Assembly: GCF_028858725.1 (NCBI RefSeq)
Contig: NC_084763.1
Coordinates: 50,786,152-50,850,151, forward strand
From: Colius striatus
Lineage: Eukaryota > Chordata > Aves > Coliiformes > Coliidae
Direction: 5' to 3'
Length of the DNA stretch: 64,000 bases
The translations under genes and the position numbers were made by a program. This document shows, one piece after another, positions 52,101 to 59,794 of this stretch. Below the pieces are notes generated by a model that was not told the DNA's origin, made no database searches, and saw nothing but the letters and a program-made list of their open reading frames with translations. Every line of letters begins with the position of its first letter. Position 1 is the stretch's first letter.

Positions 52101-55100
52101 AGCTGCACTGGTCAGGTAAGAAGGGTGTGTGTGAGATGCTCAAAAATTGCCCCCCATGTGCTATCTGCCTGAAATGTACATCCTTTGTCACGGTTGTCAC
52201 TGAACAAAGAGGTGACTGGAAAAGAGGCTGACAGGGTGCAGAAAAGGGTGAGGGGTTGAAAATAGGAAATTACTGCTTACTGGTTGGTTTAGCAGCACAA
52301 CATATTCACACAGATCCCAGAGTAACTGGGCAAGAATCAGAGTTGAGGCACTGGGACAGCCAAGGCCAGGCTTTCCATGCCAAGGACATGCCTTCACTCC
52401 ATGCATCCTCCTCTCATGTATGCTCCTGCCTCCACCTGATTTTAGGCACAGACATCCTGTAGCATGAACACGCATCCTCATGCAGCCTTGACAGGGTAAG
52501 TGATGAGAAAGGCCACGCAAAGCCAGACAGCACAGACAGAGACACAGCGACAGCACCAGGCTTGGCCTTGCTTGCAGCCCCACCACATGCACAGCCTGCT
52601 GCCGGCATCAGGGCCGGCCAGGGAGCAAGGCTGGGCCAGCACCAGCTCCTCACACCCTTCCTGGGCTTTCCAAGCCACTCATGTTTCAATTCACCAGGGC
52701 AAACATTGCACAGGAACCGAATTTCCTATCCATCTTTCTTTCCATCTTTTTGCAGGTGTTGTCTTTTCTATTCTCTCAGACAAAATCCTCACTGGGGGTG
52801 GATGCTGGTACCTGGTAAGGGGGCAGAAAGCTGTGTGTGGCTCCCCTGAGCCATGGCATGCAGGCAACACCTGGGACCATCCCACACCCACCCCTCAGCC
52901 AAAAAATCAGCCATCCGGCTCCTCGAATACCAACTGGGGACCACTGCTAGGACTTGGGGATCCAGCTGTGAGACTAATTTAAGTAATAAAATTCATTTTC
53001 CAATCAGCCTCCCGGGCCCCTGCAGCTAAATGTAAGCCAGCCCCCTCCCCCTCCTTGCCAGCCCAGGAGAGGCGGTGTCCAAAGGGTCGATGCTGCCTGG
53101 AACCTCACCACATTGTCTTCCCTCTGAGGGTAATTCAAACCTTTTGCTCTGAAGCACATGCCAAGAGCTCCGGGTGTAAACTCTGTGTATTTTGTGAGCT
53201 TCCCACCTCCTCCAGGTTGCTGAGGAGTGTCGGCAGCTGAGCAAGGCAGCTCTGCACCGTCAGCCAAACCCCATCACACTGTCACGTCTCACACAACCCC
53301 CCCAGCACCAGTCTTTAGACCTTGGAAACATCGTTTCCATTAAAATAAACAAAAAAAATAAGAATAAGGGAAAGTCTCATACATTTACAGGGAAGAAAAG
53401 AAACGGTAATATTGTTTTAGAGGGTCTCTTTTTTGGATGCACAAAATGAAATAGGTCCATTATGTGAAACAGGCTGTAACAAAAAAAGGTTAACAAAAAT
53501 CGCCTAAGAAATGCTATTTGATTTCCCAAATTCACAGATTCTGCGTTTCACATCCTTCTGTGAAAACATGTTCCCTGTGCTCCATCCAGACACATCACAT
53601 GGGTCACTGGACTGATCGACTTTGTTCCTCTGGACATCATTTATCTAACTATTTATTCTGATATTTTACCGACAGCACCCGACTCATGCATCAAAAACAT
53701 TCAGCTGGACATTTCTGCCTTTAATAGTGGAGAATTACTCAGATTTCCCGCAATCTTTACTGCTAGCAGCCTGTTCCGTTCCCAAAAGGTGACAAAACCT
53801 GGTTTTTGTTTCCCCCCCAATCTCTATTCACAAACCAGCCTTTTCTCTCTTTATGTAACAGCCACGCATTTATTTTAAAGCAATTTCTCAGCAATTCAAA
53901 TTCTCACCAAGAGCTCCCCGCACTCCCCATTATTTCTCAATCGCAGCTGTAATTGTAGCTCCGCTTTTTGTCTGCTCCGCCGCGGTTTATTTAAGGTGGC
54001 CCCGACCGCGGGACCGGGGGCTTCCCCATGGCTGGGTGAGCCTCATGCTGCCTCCCTGCAACGAAGCCCACACGGGGCACGACTAACAGGAGGTCCCAGA
54101 CAGATAGGAATCAAGCCATCCCTGCCCTTGCCAAATGAAAAAACAACAACAACGAAAGGCTAGTAAAACAATTCGGGTTTTGTTTTTACTGCTTGAGCTT
54201 TAAGTTGGAAAAAAAAAACCCTCTCTGTTCTCCTGGGCACAGGTTTGTTAAATTCTCCTAATTTTATGTCCTGCAGGTAAGGAGAGAGACAAGCAAATGG
54301 CCGCTCAGGGCTTCCATTTACAGGATATTGACTGCGATTTTGGCTGTTAAATGGGCCGGTTCTTGCTGCTCCCCTCCCATTATCTGCCCCCGGTCCCGGC
54401 TGCCTCCCACGCCCCACGCAGCCCCGCAAGGGCCGATACCGCGTCTTCCCGCCTAATGTGAAGGGGGAAGCAAAGAGGAAAGTCGCCAAGGGGGTGAAAA
54501 GGCTGCTCGGTGGCACAGTCGGCAGCTCCGACTCACAGAGGCGTTAATTGTACGTGAGAAAGAGTGTGCGATGCTGCCCTGACAGTTACAGAGCCGCGGT
54601 CGCCGGGGTATTTCATCATTTAGGGAAACAATTTCTGCCTCTGCTAGAAATTGCTTGGAACTGGCAAAATACAGCCCTTGCTTCAATCTTTAACATTTCA
54701 AGAGAAAACGAAATGATACGTTGAATCAATGGGTGAGACTATATAGGGTAGAAAATGAGCATGGCTATTACCTGTCTTAATTGCATACTTCAGAGTTGTT
54801 CTGCAGTTCAATAAAATTTCTTCCAAGGTCTGTGGCTGGTCTGCCAGTTCCCAGTTATATTCCTGGAGCAACTCATTTGGGTAGTGGAAATCAATAACTT
54901 TTGTCGATCTATCAAAACTCTTCGCCACATACTGAAGTAAAATGTCCACAACGTCTTGTAGGAAAGACATGGTTGTTACTTCTGCATTGCATGCCGGCAG
55001 AAGATCTGGGAAGGGAGACAGAAAAAGTTAACTTCATTTTACAACCGTACACACATCTTTAGGACAAAGGCATCTCCCGTTTCTGTTTAGGAAATCTTTT

Positions 55101-56779
55101 CACCGTGGTCAATACAAACAGACTTCGTTTCATTTAAGCAAATTGGTAACACTGTATTTTAAGGAATTTTCAGAGCCATAATAGTTAGGTTTTAATGTCC
55201 TGTCCGACGCAGCAAATGTCACCCACAGTATGTATAAGACCAATTTGTAGGACAATGAGAGTTGGAATATTAAAAAAAAGGGAGGGGGAAAAAACCTTAG
55301 GGAAAAGAAAGGCTGGGAAATAAACGCTACAAGAAGCTTGCTAAAAGCTGCTGTTTGTCTTGTGATAAAACATCTTCATTATGACTCTCCAATGCAAGTA
55401 ACTTGTTGATAATTCAACGCCTTTTTCCGAGACGATACTACACAGTCTCTCAAGCGCACGCACTGACATCTTTTGTTTCAGGGCTGAGGCAGAGCCGAGC
55501 TGTAATGGAAGCCTCTCATTCAGGGTAACCCGGGAGGGCTCGGCCGGTAGCAGGACGGGCGAGGGGCGCCTGCTGCAGCTCTCCCTGCCTGCAGCGGGGC
55601 GGGGGGCAGCGGGTCCCGCTCCCCTCTGCCGACGGCTGCGCTTCTGCCGGTGCGTTTCCGCGGGGAGCCGGGAGCGGTGCAATAGTGGAGACGCTACCTC
55701 CAAGGTCAGACAAGATGAAGTGCAAAATTACCTCGAATTAAAATAAATCAGGAAGAGCGTGCTCTTTCTCCCTCCTCCCCTCAAACCTTAATTACATCGT
55801 AAGGACTTCAATGAGAAGGTCTCTGCTGTCAGTATTGCTCAGAAAGAGCAACCTGCAGGCTTCAGCGCGCCGAGATTTTATTGTAGGTTTTTTTTGGGGG
55901 GGGCTTTTATTTTTGTTTGTTTTTTTTGTGGCGGGTTTGAGAAGCGCCCGGTGAGGTGCCGGGGAGGCAGAGGAATGGCCCGGGACCGGGGGCTCGGAGC
56001 TCCGCATAGTTGCATCCGCGCAACGCAGACGGAGGCTATTTCCCCACTGAATCACTGGCTTTCAGTTAGTTGTAGAGATGCAGCGCGGACCAGGAGCGCC
56101 GTTACCTGTTGAGTGCAGAAAGGCGTAATTCACCTCCGCTTTTTGGCAGCCGCAAGGTTTTTTGTCGCAGGTACAGGCCGGTCGCGGCTCCGCTGCCCCC
56201 GGGGCTGCCTTGGTACCGGTTTCCACGGGCTTTTCGGCATCTCCGTAGAGCAGGGCTTGACAGTGACACGGACACACGACATCAGTACCAGCGCATCATC
56301 ACCCGTACCCCCCATCTCGCCCCGGGGCATGGCCCGCGGCCGCCAGCCAGCGCTCCGCGGGCGCGCAGCTCTGCCTCCGCCGCGGGCTGCCGGCGCCTCC
56401 CTGCCCTTACCGCAGAGTTTGTTCCCGATCCCTCCCGTGAACTTCTGGGCAACCTGACACCAGGCTCTGGCTGCAAAACAAAACCGAACGGAGAGTCCGT
56501 GGGGACGGGTGGAGGCCAGGGGCACCTCCTCCGACACCTGGTACTGCTCCCCAGGCACCCTCTACCCGGCCGAGCCGGCGCTCCGTCCCGCCGGTCGAAC
56601 TGCCACAAAGCGGCCTCGGGCGACCGGGCAGCGCTGCCACGGCAGCTCCGCGGCTCCGTCGGGCCGGTCCCGCCCGGCTGCTCGGCGTCGTTCCCCTTCC
56701 TACCTGTGCCGGGGCTCTCGGCGGCCGCTGAGCCCTCCTCGGCCCCGAAGGGCCAGAAGCCGGAGCCGGGGCTTGCCAT
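18933..56779 (-). CDS. GAD2: GAD2, glutamate decarboxylase 65 (GAD65): 16 coding exons, complete
   Basis: GAD65 is a PLP-dependent decarboxylase that converts L-glutamate to GABA. It is anchored to synaptic-vesicle and Golgi membranes in GABA neurons. Exon lengths from exon 1 to 16 are 76, 60, 150, 234, 91, 113, 116, 80, 55, 117, 65, 79, 150, 108, 90 and 174 nt. They sum to 1758 nt, i.e. 585 residues plus TAA, the known mammalian length. All introns are GT-AG and all phases join. Known key residues are present: Cys30 and Cys45 (palmitoylation), Gln181, Asn203, Phe205, His282 (stacks on PLP), Asp364 and Ala366, Lys396 (Schiff base), Tyr425 (loop tyrosine) and Arg558. The N-terminal ~100 residues diverge from mammals, and the core is nearly identical. 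GAD1/GAD67 is excluded by the MASPGSGFW start and the [10 protein letters not shown] region context with 585 residues. Oddities are Gly365 and Cys234, described in the findings. Confidence 0.98.
19107..19780 (-). other. GAD2: GAD2 intron 15
   Basis: This 674-bp GT-AG intron contains a short (GAT)n run near 19130-19144. Nothing else was recognised. Confidence 0.9.
19781..19870 (-). CDS. GAD2: GAD2 coding exon 15 (residues 499-528)
   Basis: The exon encodes [16 protein letters not shown] then [14 protein letters not shown] in 30 whole codons. The first half is invariant in GADs. The second half is the most diverged part of the C-terminal domain compared with human (TLEDNEERMSRLSK). The acceptor is TTTAG and the donor is GTAAGC. 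Read out of frame, it looks like an unrelated antisense ORF. Confidence 0.97.
19871..21597 (-). other. GAD2: GAD2 intron 14
   Basis: This 1727-bp intron includes a more GC-rich block around 20840-21260 with overlapping short ORFs on both strands. I recognised no repeat family or exon in it. Confidence 0.88.
21598..21705 (-). CDS. GAD2: GAD2 coding exon 14 (residues 463-498)
   Basis: The exon encodes [20 protein letters not shown] and [16 protein letters not shown] in 36 whole codons, the start of the C-terminal domain. The acceptor has a long CT tract ending TAAAG and the donor is GTATGT. Differences from human (QI for HV, K for I) are conservative in a helical region. Confidence 0.98.
21706..23500 (-). 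other. GAD2: GAD2 intron 13
   Basis: This 1795-bp intron holds an imperfect long inverted repeat at 22368-22432 (separate entry). No other element was recognised. Confidence 0.88.
22368..22432. repeat. Imperfect foldback, 20-bp arms (18/20) with 25-nt loop
   Basis: Left arm 22368-22387 (atcctttctttgtgacatca) and right arm 22413-22432 are reverse complements at 18 of 20 positions. Further partial pairing continues into the loop. It could be the remnant of a small inverted-repeat element or a stable intronic hairpin. Confidence 0.8.
23501..23650 (-). CDS. GAD2: GAD2 coding exon 13 (residues 413-462), catalytic loop
   Basis: The exon encodes [35 protein letters not shown] and [15 protein letters not shown] in 50 whole codons. 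Tyr425 (23614-23612) is the loop tyrosine. In GAD65 this loop is mobile, which in mammals underlies the tendency to lose cofactor. The only difference from the human loop that I can see is Ser417 for Asn. Confidence 0.98.
23651..25209 (-). other. GAD2: GAD2 intron 12
   Basis: This 1559-bp intron is AT-rich and holds a perfect 14-bp-stem hairpin at 24715-24751 (separate entry). Confidence 0.88.
24715..24751. repeat. Perfect hairpin, 14-bp stem and 9-nt loop
   Basis: Left arm aaattctagtacta (24715-24728) and right arm tagtactagaattt (24738-24751) are exact reverse complements around the loop aatgaaatg. Confidence 0.93.
25210..25288 (-). CDS. GAD2: GAD2 coding exon 12 (residues 386-412), PLP lysine
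   Basis: The exon encodes the end of Arg386, [18 protein letters not shown] and SALLVREE. Lys396 in the NPHK motif (codon 25260-25258) forms the Schiff base with pyridoxal phosphate. This segment is identical to human GAD65. The acceptor is CTCCCAG and the donor is GTATGT. Confidence 0.99.
25289..29018 (-). other. GAD2: GAD2 intron 11
   Basis: This 3730-bp intron contains a 22-bp perfect palindrome at 28495-28516. No transposable element was recognised. Confidence 0.88.
28495..28516. repeat. 22-bp perfect palindrome without spacer
   Basis: The half-site atgttcatgag (28495-28505) is followed directly by its exact reverse complement ctcatgaacat (28506-28516). Confidence 0.95.
29019..29083 (-). 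CDS. GAD2: GAD2 coding exon 11 (residues 365-386)
   Basis: The exon encodes [21 protein letters not shown] plus two bases of Arg386. It completes the HVD-xAW active-site motif. The first codon is GGA (Gly) where mammalian GAD65 has Ala. Ala366, the PLP-contacting alanine, is kept. The acceptor is TTCCAG and the donor is GTATGA. Confidence 0.96.
29084..30177 (-). other. GAD2: GAD2 intron 10
   Basis: This 1094-bp intron separates the Asp364 codon from the rest of the HVD-xAW motif. I saw no repeat or additional exon. Confidence 0.9.
30178..30294 (-). CDS. GAD2: GAD2 coding exon 10 (residues 326-364)
   Basis: The exon encodes [33 protein letters not shown] and VWMHVD. It ends exactly on Asp364 (30180-30178), the residue that pairs with the PLP pyridine nitrogen. 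The donor is GTGAGT. The exon is 39 whole codons. Confidence 0.98.
30295..31660 (-). other. GAD2: GAD2 intron 9
   Basis: This is a 1366-bp intron with nothing recognisable inside. Confidence 0.9.
31661..31715 (-). CDS. GAD2: GAD2 coding exon 9 (residues 307-325)
   Basis: This short exon (55 nt) encodes the last base of Arg307 and [18 protein letters not shown]. The acceptor is GCTCCAG and the donor is GTAAGT. Phase and length are dictated by the neighbouring exons and fit exactly. Confidence 0.97.
31716..35243 (-). other. GAD2: GAD2 intron 8
   Basis: This 3528-bp intron has no recognised transposable element. A short direct duplication (gagagcaatg twice) lies near 33224-33244. The short plus-strand ORFs at 33.8-34.2 kb have no recognisable domain. 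Confidence 0.85.
35244..35323 (-). CDS. GAD2: GAD2 coding exon 8 (residues 281-307)
   Basis: The exon encodes [19 protein letters not shown] then ILIRCDE plus two bases of Arg307. His282, which stacks on the PLP ring, is the second residue. The acceptor is TTTTTTTCAG and the donor is GTAAGT. Val285 and Arg303 replace Leu and Lys of the human protein. Confidence 0.98.
35324..44934 (-). other. GAD2: GAD2 intron 7
   Basis: This is the longest intron at 9611 bp. It contains one minus-strand CR1 fragment at 40966-41275 and otherwise unremarkable AT-rich DNA. I found no exon-like conserved frame. Confidence 0.85.
40966..41275 (-). mobile_element. CR1 LINE 3' end in GAD2 intron 7
   Basis: Read on the minus strand this is a CR1 3' UTR. 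The plus strand starts with 'catagaatcacagaatcat', the reversed terminal repeats. 'gttggaaggctccaacccc', 'ctgcagaagcaggtccatc' and 'ttccagcttcatcccattac' follow. It is about 300 bp long, lies in the same orientation as GAD2 transcription, and shows moderate divergence. Homology fades near 41275. Confidence 0.92.
44935..45050 (-). CDS. GAD2: GAD2 coding exon 7 (residues 242-280)
   Basis: The exon encodes [30 protein letters not shown] and LVAFTSEH, the PLP-phosphate-proximal part of the large domain. The acceptor is CTCCAG and the donor is GTATGT. The downstream intron 7 is the longest at 9.6 kb. Confidence 0.98.
45915..45929. repeat. (AC)n microsatellite
   Basis: Seven and a half AC units in GAD2 intron 6, preceded by an interrupted AC stretch. 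Confidence 0.9.
47635..47662. repeat. Perfect hairpin, 11-bp stem and 6-nt loop
   Basis: Left arm actggacagtg (47635-47645) and right arm cactgtccagt (47652-47662) are exact reverse complements around accaac. Confidence 0.92.
48905..49017 (-). CDS. GAD2: GAD2 coding exon 6 (residues 204-242)
   Basis: The exon encodes [20 protein letters not shown] then [17 protein letters not shown]. Phe205 is a substrate-pocket residue. Two features stand out. Human GAD65 has Ser where this protein has Cys234 (codon at 48929-48927). The donor reads CTG|GTACAT, with A rather than G at +5, which is weak. Confidence 0.96.
49018..49859 (-). other. GAD2: GAD2 intron 5
   Basis: This 842-bp intron separates substrate-contact residues Asn203 and Phe205. 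Nothing else was recognised. Confidence 0.9.
49860..49950 (-). CDS. GAD2: GAD2 coding exon 5 (residues 174-204)
   Basis: The exon encodes [19 protein letters not shown] and [11 protein letters not shown], ending within Met204 (AT|G). It includes Gln181 and Asn203, which contact substrate/PLP in the human structure. The acceptor is TTATGCAG and the donor is GTAAGT. The human protein has Thr where this one has Ala in LTS(T/A)ANTN. Confidence 0.98.
49951..54771 (-). other. GAD2: GAD2 intron 4
   Basis: This 4821-bp intron rises in GC content towards its 5' end, with CpG-containing patches near 53.97-54.04 kb and 54.37-54.61 kb. Several overlapping short ORFs at 51-53.3 kb on both strands look like the open frames expected in GC-rich DNA. 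No repeat family was recognised. Confidence 0.82.
54772..55005 (-). CDS. GAD2: GAD2 coding exon 4 (residues 96-174)
   Basis: This is the longest exon at 234 nt. It encodes [19 protein letters not shown], then [20 protein letters not shown] and TLKYAIKT. This is the start of the pyridoxal-dependent decarboxylase fold and includes the FHYPNELL signature shared by both GADs. The donor is GTAATA. A 1.1-kb intron separates it from exon 3. Confidence 0.98.
55006..56105 (-). other. GAD2: GAD2 intron 3
   Basis: This 1100-bp intron begins inside the CpG island. It includes poly-T/G-rich runs near 55886-55935. No exon-like sequence was seen. Confidence 0.88.
56106..56255 (-). CDS. GAD2: GAD2 coding exon 3 (residues 46-96)
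   Basis: The exon encodes [14 protein letters not shown], a variable Ala/Pro-rich linker, then the cysteine cluster [13 protein letters not shown] (Cys73, 75, 80, 82) and VNYAFLHST. The cluster spacing is that of GAD65. The acceptor is 'tcaag' and the donor is GTAACG. The linker differs from mammals without changing total length. Confidence 0.96.
56411..56470 (-). CDS. GAD2: GAD2 coding exon 2 (residues 26-46)
   Basis: This 60-base exon encodes [20 protein letters not shown] plus one base. It holds Cys30 (56459-56457) and Cys45 (56414-56412), the two cysteines whose palmitoylation anchors mammalian GAD65 to presynaptic vesicles. It is identical to the human protein in this segment as far as I recall it. 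Intron 2 is 155 bp. Confidence 0.97.
56704..56779 (-). CDS. GAD2: GAD2 coding exon 1 (residues 1-26)
   Basis: The exon starts with ATG in a strong context (GCC ATG G) and encodes [16 protein letters not shown] through PGT, plus one base of Ala26. The donor GT is at 56703-56702. It encodes the acidic, membrane-targeting N-terminus, one of the less conserved parts of GAD65, and lies in the CpG island. Intron 1 is only 233 bp. Confidence 0.96.
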
Positions 56780-56840
56780 GGCGCAGGCGAACCGGCGGGG
56801 CGGGCGAGGAGCAGCGAGCTGCAGCCCAGGCGGCCTGAGC

Positions 56841-56883
56841 GAGTGTGCGTGAGTGTGAGTGTGCGGGTGTGTAAGTGCGCGCG
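56841..56883. repeat. GT-rich simple repeat in the probable GAD2 5' UTR
   Basis: Repeating gtgtgagtgtg/gtgcgggtgtg units lie 60-100 bases upstream of the start codon. On the transcribed strand this is a CA-rich run. Confidence 0.8.
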
Positions 56884-57760
56884 TCTGCGCGAGGCGGCGG
56901 CAGGCGAGGGGGCGGGGGGACCGGGGCACGCGTGGGTGGGAGAGTCTCCCGTGGGCGCCCCCGGGGAGCGCTCCGCCGAGCTGCCACGGCTGCTCTCCGC
57001 TATCGCCACCGGCCGCTGCCCCCCTGCGCGGGACGGGACGGGGCGGGCGGCGCCGCGGGAGCCGGGGGCCGTGCCCTGCCGAGACGGGCGGTGGAGGTGA
57101 CAGTGAAAGGTCCCCCGCACCCTGCACTGAAGGGCCGAAGGGGACGTTCGGGGCAGCCCCGAGCCCTAGGGGCAGCCTGCCTCGGGGCTTTGGCTGCCTC
57201 CGGCGGTGGAGGGCGAAGCGAGATACCTTCTGTCTCCTCCACCGCTCCGACGGCCCCGCGGCGGTGCAGCCCGGTGCCCCGAGGAGAAGGCTGGGACACC
57301 GGTCCCTAGGGCGACAGAGAAGCCCTAGTCCTATGAGAAGTCACCCTCCGCTCCTCACCCTCTGCGCCGGGGCATCCCCGTGGCTGGGAGCAGGGGACTC
57401 CTGGGCGGCGAGGTCTGCACAGCCCCTCCGCAGGCGGCGAGCAACGCGGGGAGTCAAGGGACGGGGCGGGTCGGTCATCCCGAACCCCCGCCGTCCGCGT
57501 GGCCCGGCCATGCCCGCGGCGACCGGCAAGGTCCCGTCGGGCCGGGCAGCTGCCGGAGAGGCCAGTGTGGGGCTGGGGCGGGGGCTGTTCTCGCTCTCCC
57601 CTCCCGCTCCCGGGCTGGGCAAAGGGGTCTCGGCAGCGCTCCCGGGGCGGAGGTGGAGGAGCCCTTCGTGACGCCGCAGCTGCCTGGGGCGGCCCCTGGC
57701 TCCTGTGCCTGCCTGCTCCTGCATCTCTCCTGGCATCCCCGGGGCGCTCCCCGGGTCTCC

Positions 57761-59242
57761 CTGCAACCCCCCAGCAAACAACCACTTCTTATTTATTGCT
57801 CCCCGACGTTGTTTCTCAAGGCAAGCAAGACTCCCTTTTTCACCCAGCTGGTTCTCCGTGGAAGCATTGAGCCTTTCCTTGCCATGGCTGCCTCTCCTCC
57901 TGCACAGGAGGGAGCTCAGGCCTTAACCCCAGGATGGAGGCAGGTGAGACCATGACAAGCCAGGCAGTCCCCCTAGCTCCTTGCAGCCAGGCCTTGGGCT
58001 CTCCCAGGCTGTGGTCAGCTGCAAGCATCTCCCTCTGCTTTCTGAGTGCACCCATACTAGGACTGTTTACCCATGAATCCCATGGAAATATCTTGATGGA
58101 TTAGAACACTGGCATGGTGGGAAAGTAAAAGAAAACCAACCTAAGCCCCTCTTTGTGTGAAACGACAGGTTTCCAGATCACATCAGCTTTAAGGAAATGC
58201 AGACAGGAGCTTGGGCTTTCCATGGTGAGAGGCTGCTGTGAGCTCTTCTCTGTCTTGCTTTCTCATGCCCCCATCCACAGTGTTTCATCAGACCTGGGTG
58301 TAATTCAGACACAACCAACCGTATCACTGCCTTGTGCATTTTTATTTACTTTACCATTTTAATAATACATGAGATAGCAACTTCCAAACATTTCAAAATT
58401 TGAAACAATGCATTGCAAATTTTACATAGCAGCAAAATTTACTTCCTTATACATAGCCTTATAACTAGTTAAAGATCAGGAAGCAATGGCTACCTGTCTC
58501 TGGGGAAAGGGCCAAGTGTATGTGGGGAACATAAACCCAACCCCTGTGGCTCACTGCTGCTGCCAATCACAGTGTTTAGGAGAGCTAAGCAAGGGAGCAG
58601 AATGAGGCCTTTATACAGGTATCACAAAATTTGCCTTCTCTTGCTTTGCAGCTGGGAACATGCAATTATGAATCCTGTAAGGAAGCACAGCAATTATGTG
58701 TGTGGTTTCTGTGAAATAAGGTCTTTTGAACAAGGAATTGGGGGAAAATTTGAACATGGTGGCCATTGTTTTGATTTCCACTTAATTTCTACTGGAAATA
58801 ATTAAGAATGATCATTATATTTAGGCAGCAATCAGCCAGACAGCATATTTCTGTTCCTTTCTTGGCACCCCAGAGATTCAGATTCCTAAAGATCTAATGC
58901 AAAGGAGAACAAAAAAATAAAATCACAATTTAAAAGTTCATCACTTAGTCACAAAGGTCAGAGGCAGAGGAGAGGGATGGGTATACTTCCCATGAATGGA
59001 CATCTCCAACATAAAGATTATACACGCAATATTGACCTTTATAACTTGCTACTAGCTTTGCAGTAAAGTCAATAATGAAATAAAATGCCATAGGATGCTA
59101 TCCAATTAATCATTTATGTTCATTTTCATTAGAGGGACACTTGCCATAAACAGTTCATCCCAAAATTTAGGCATTGTAAACCTAAAATGAGCAGAAATTC
59201 CCCTGTGGTATTCTTGTATATCTTTTTTTTCATGTAAAACAA
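57761..59242. other. GAD2 upstream / MYO3A-GAD2 intergenic DNA
   Basis: This stretch between the CpG island and the probable MYO3A 3' end holds no gene that I recognise. It probably contains distal GAD2 promoter sequence and the MYO3A termination region. Another TTTATT (AATAAA on minus) occurs at 58341-58346. Confidence 0.5.
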
Positions 59243-59679
59243 TTTATTGGAAACAATAACTAAGGTTTTCTGAAGGTGCATATGGGAATCTGAAAGCTCA
59301 GCTAGGGAACTATAAACTAAATGATCTATTTTAATTGGATGAGGCTGATGAAATGCAAAAAGAAAGGAACACACATATAGGAAAGTAAACTAGATTTAAG
59401 CTGTTAATATCTAATAATTTGAAGGTATAGCAGTGGTATCCCAAAGAAAGCTGATTTTTATGTTCATTTGTTTTTAAGTATATGATGTGTGACTGGCAGT
59501 GTCCCTTTGCAGTGGTGTTGGGCTGTCAAACAGTAATTCGTATTCACATGAACACACATGTAAACTTGAAACATTGGAGATATTCTTTTTTTTTTTAAAA
59601 AAAAGGAAGCACATGGTATAAAATGATAAAAAAGATTATGCTAATAAAAGCCAAATGGCAGCAGGAACAACAGCAGCAG
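59243..59679 (-). other. MYO3A: Putative MYO3A 3' UTR
   Basis: The first AATAAA on the minus strand below the MYO3A stop codon is at 59243-59248, giving a 3' UTR of about 430 nt. A T11-A8 run lies at 59586-59604. The end point is a guess from the hexamer only. Confidence 0.35.
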
Positions 59680-59794
59680 CTAGAACTGCTGGATAAGGCG
59701 CCGGCGCTGTGAGGTCTTCCGCAGCAGTCGTCTGTAGTCATAGGGATTATCTTCGGTTTTACTCTCTTCCAGGGGGCTTTCTGTAACCCTCGAC
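59680..59794 (-). CDS. MYO3A: MYO3A last coding exon and stop
   Basis: After CCCTAG the exon supplies the last base of Arg, then SRVTESPLEESKTEDNPYDY and RRLLRKTSQRRRLIQQF, and TAG at 59682-59680. The basic C-terminus is the conserved tail end of MYO3A, which binds actin at stereocilia tips in mammals. The open frame extends upstream through the intron to 59964, but that part is not exon-like. Confidence 0.9.

Larger units (their letters stand above)
55500..57760. promoter_or_regulatory. GAD2: CpG island with the GAD2 promoter and exons 1-3
   Basis: From about 55.5 to 57.76 kb the sequence is strongly GC-rich with very frequent CG dinucleotides, unlike the AT-rich remainder. It contains multiple GC boxes (e.g. 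ggggcgggt near 57463, gggcgggc near 57042, ggggcgggg near 57575) and no convincing TATA box next to exon 1. This suits a TATA-less GC-rich promoter firing on the minus strand a few hundred bases above 56779. The exact transcription start cannot be read from the sequence. The long open frames on both strands here are composition artefacts. Confidence 0.8.

Noticed and set aside
52500-52982. 160-codon plus-strand ORF in GAD2 intron 4
   Set aside because: It has no recognisable domain, low-complexity Gln/Ser/Pro composition, and competing ORFs on the other strand over the same bases. It is most likely chance.
56780-57127. In-frame extension of GAD65 upstream of its ATG (116 more codons)
   Set aside because: The frame is open only because the region is GC-rich. 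Its first codon is GTG, not ATG. The ATG at 56779 has a strong context and matches the known GAD65 N-terminus and length.
56109-57671. Long plus-strand open frames (247 and 270 codons) antisense to GAD2 exons 1-3 and its promoter
   Set aside because: They lie in CpG-island DNA where stop codons are rare, are Pro/Arg/Ala/Gly-rich, and overlap the proven GAD2 exons and splice sites. They are composition artefacts.
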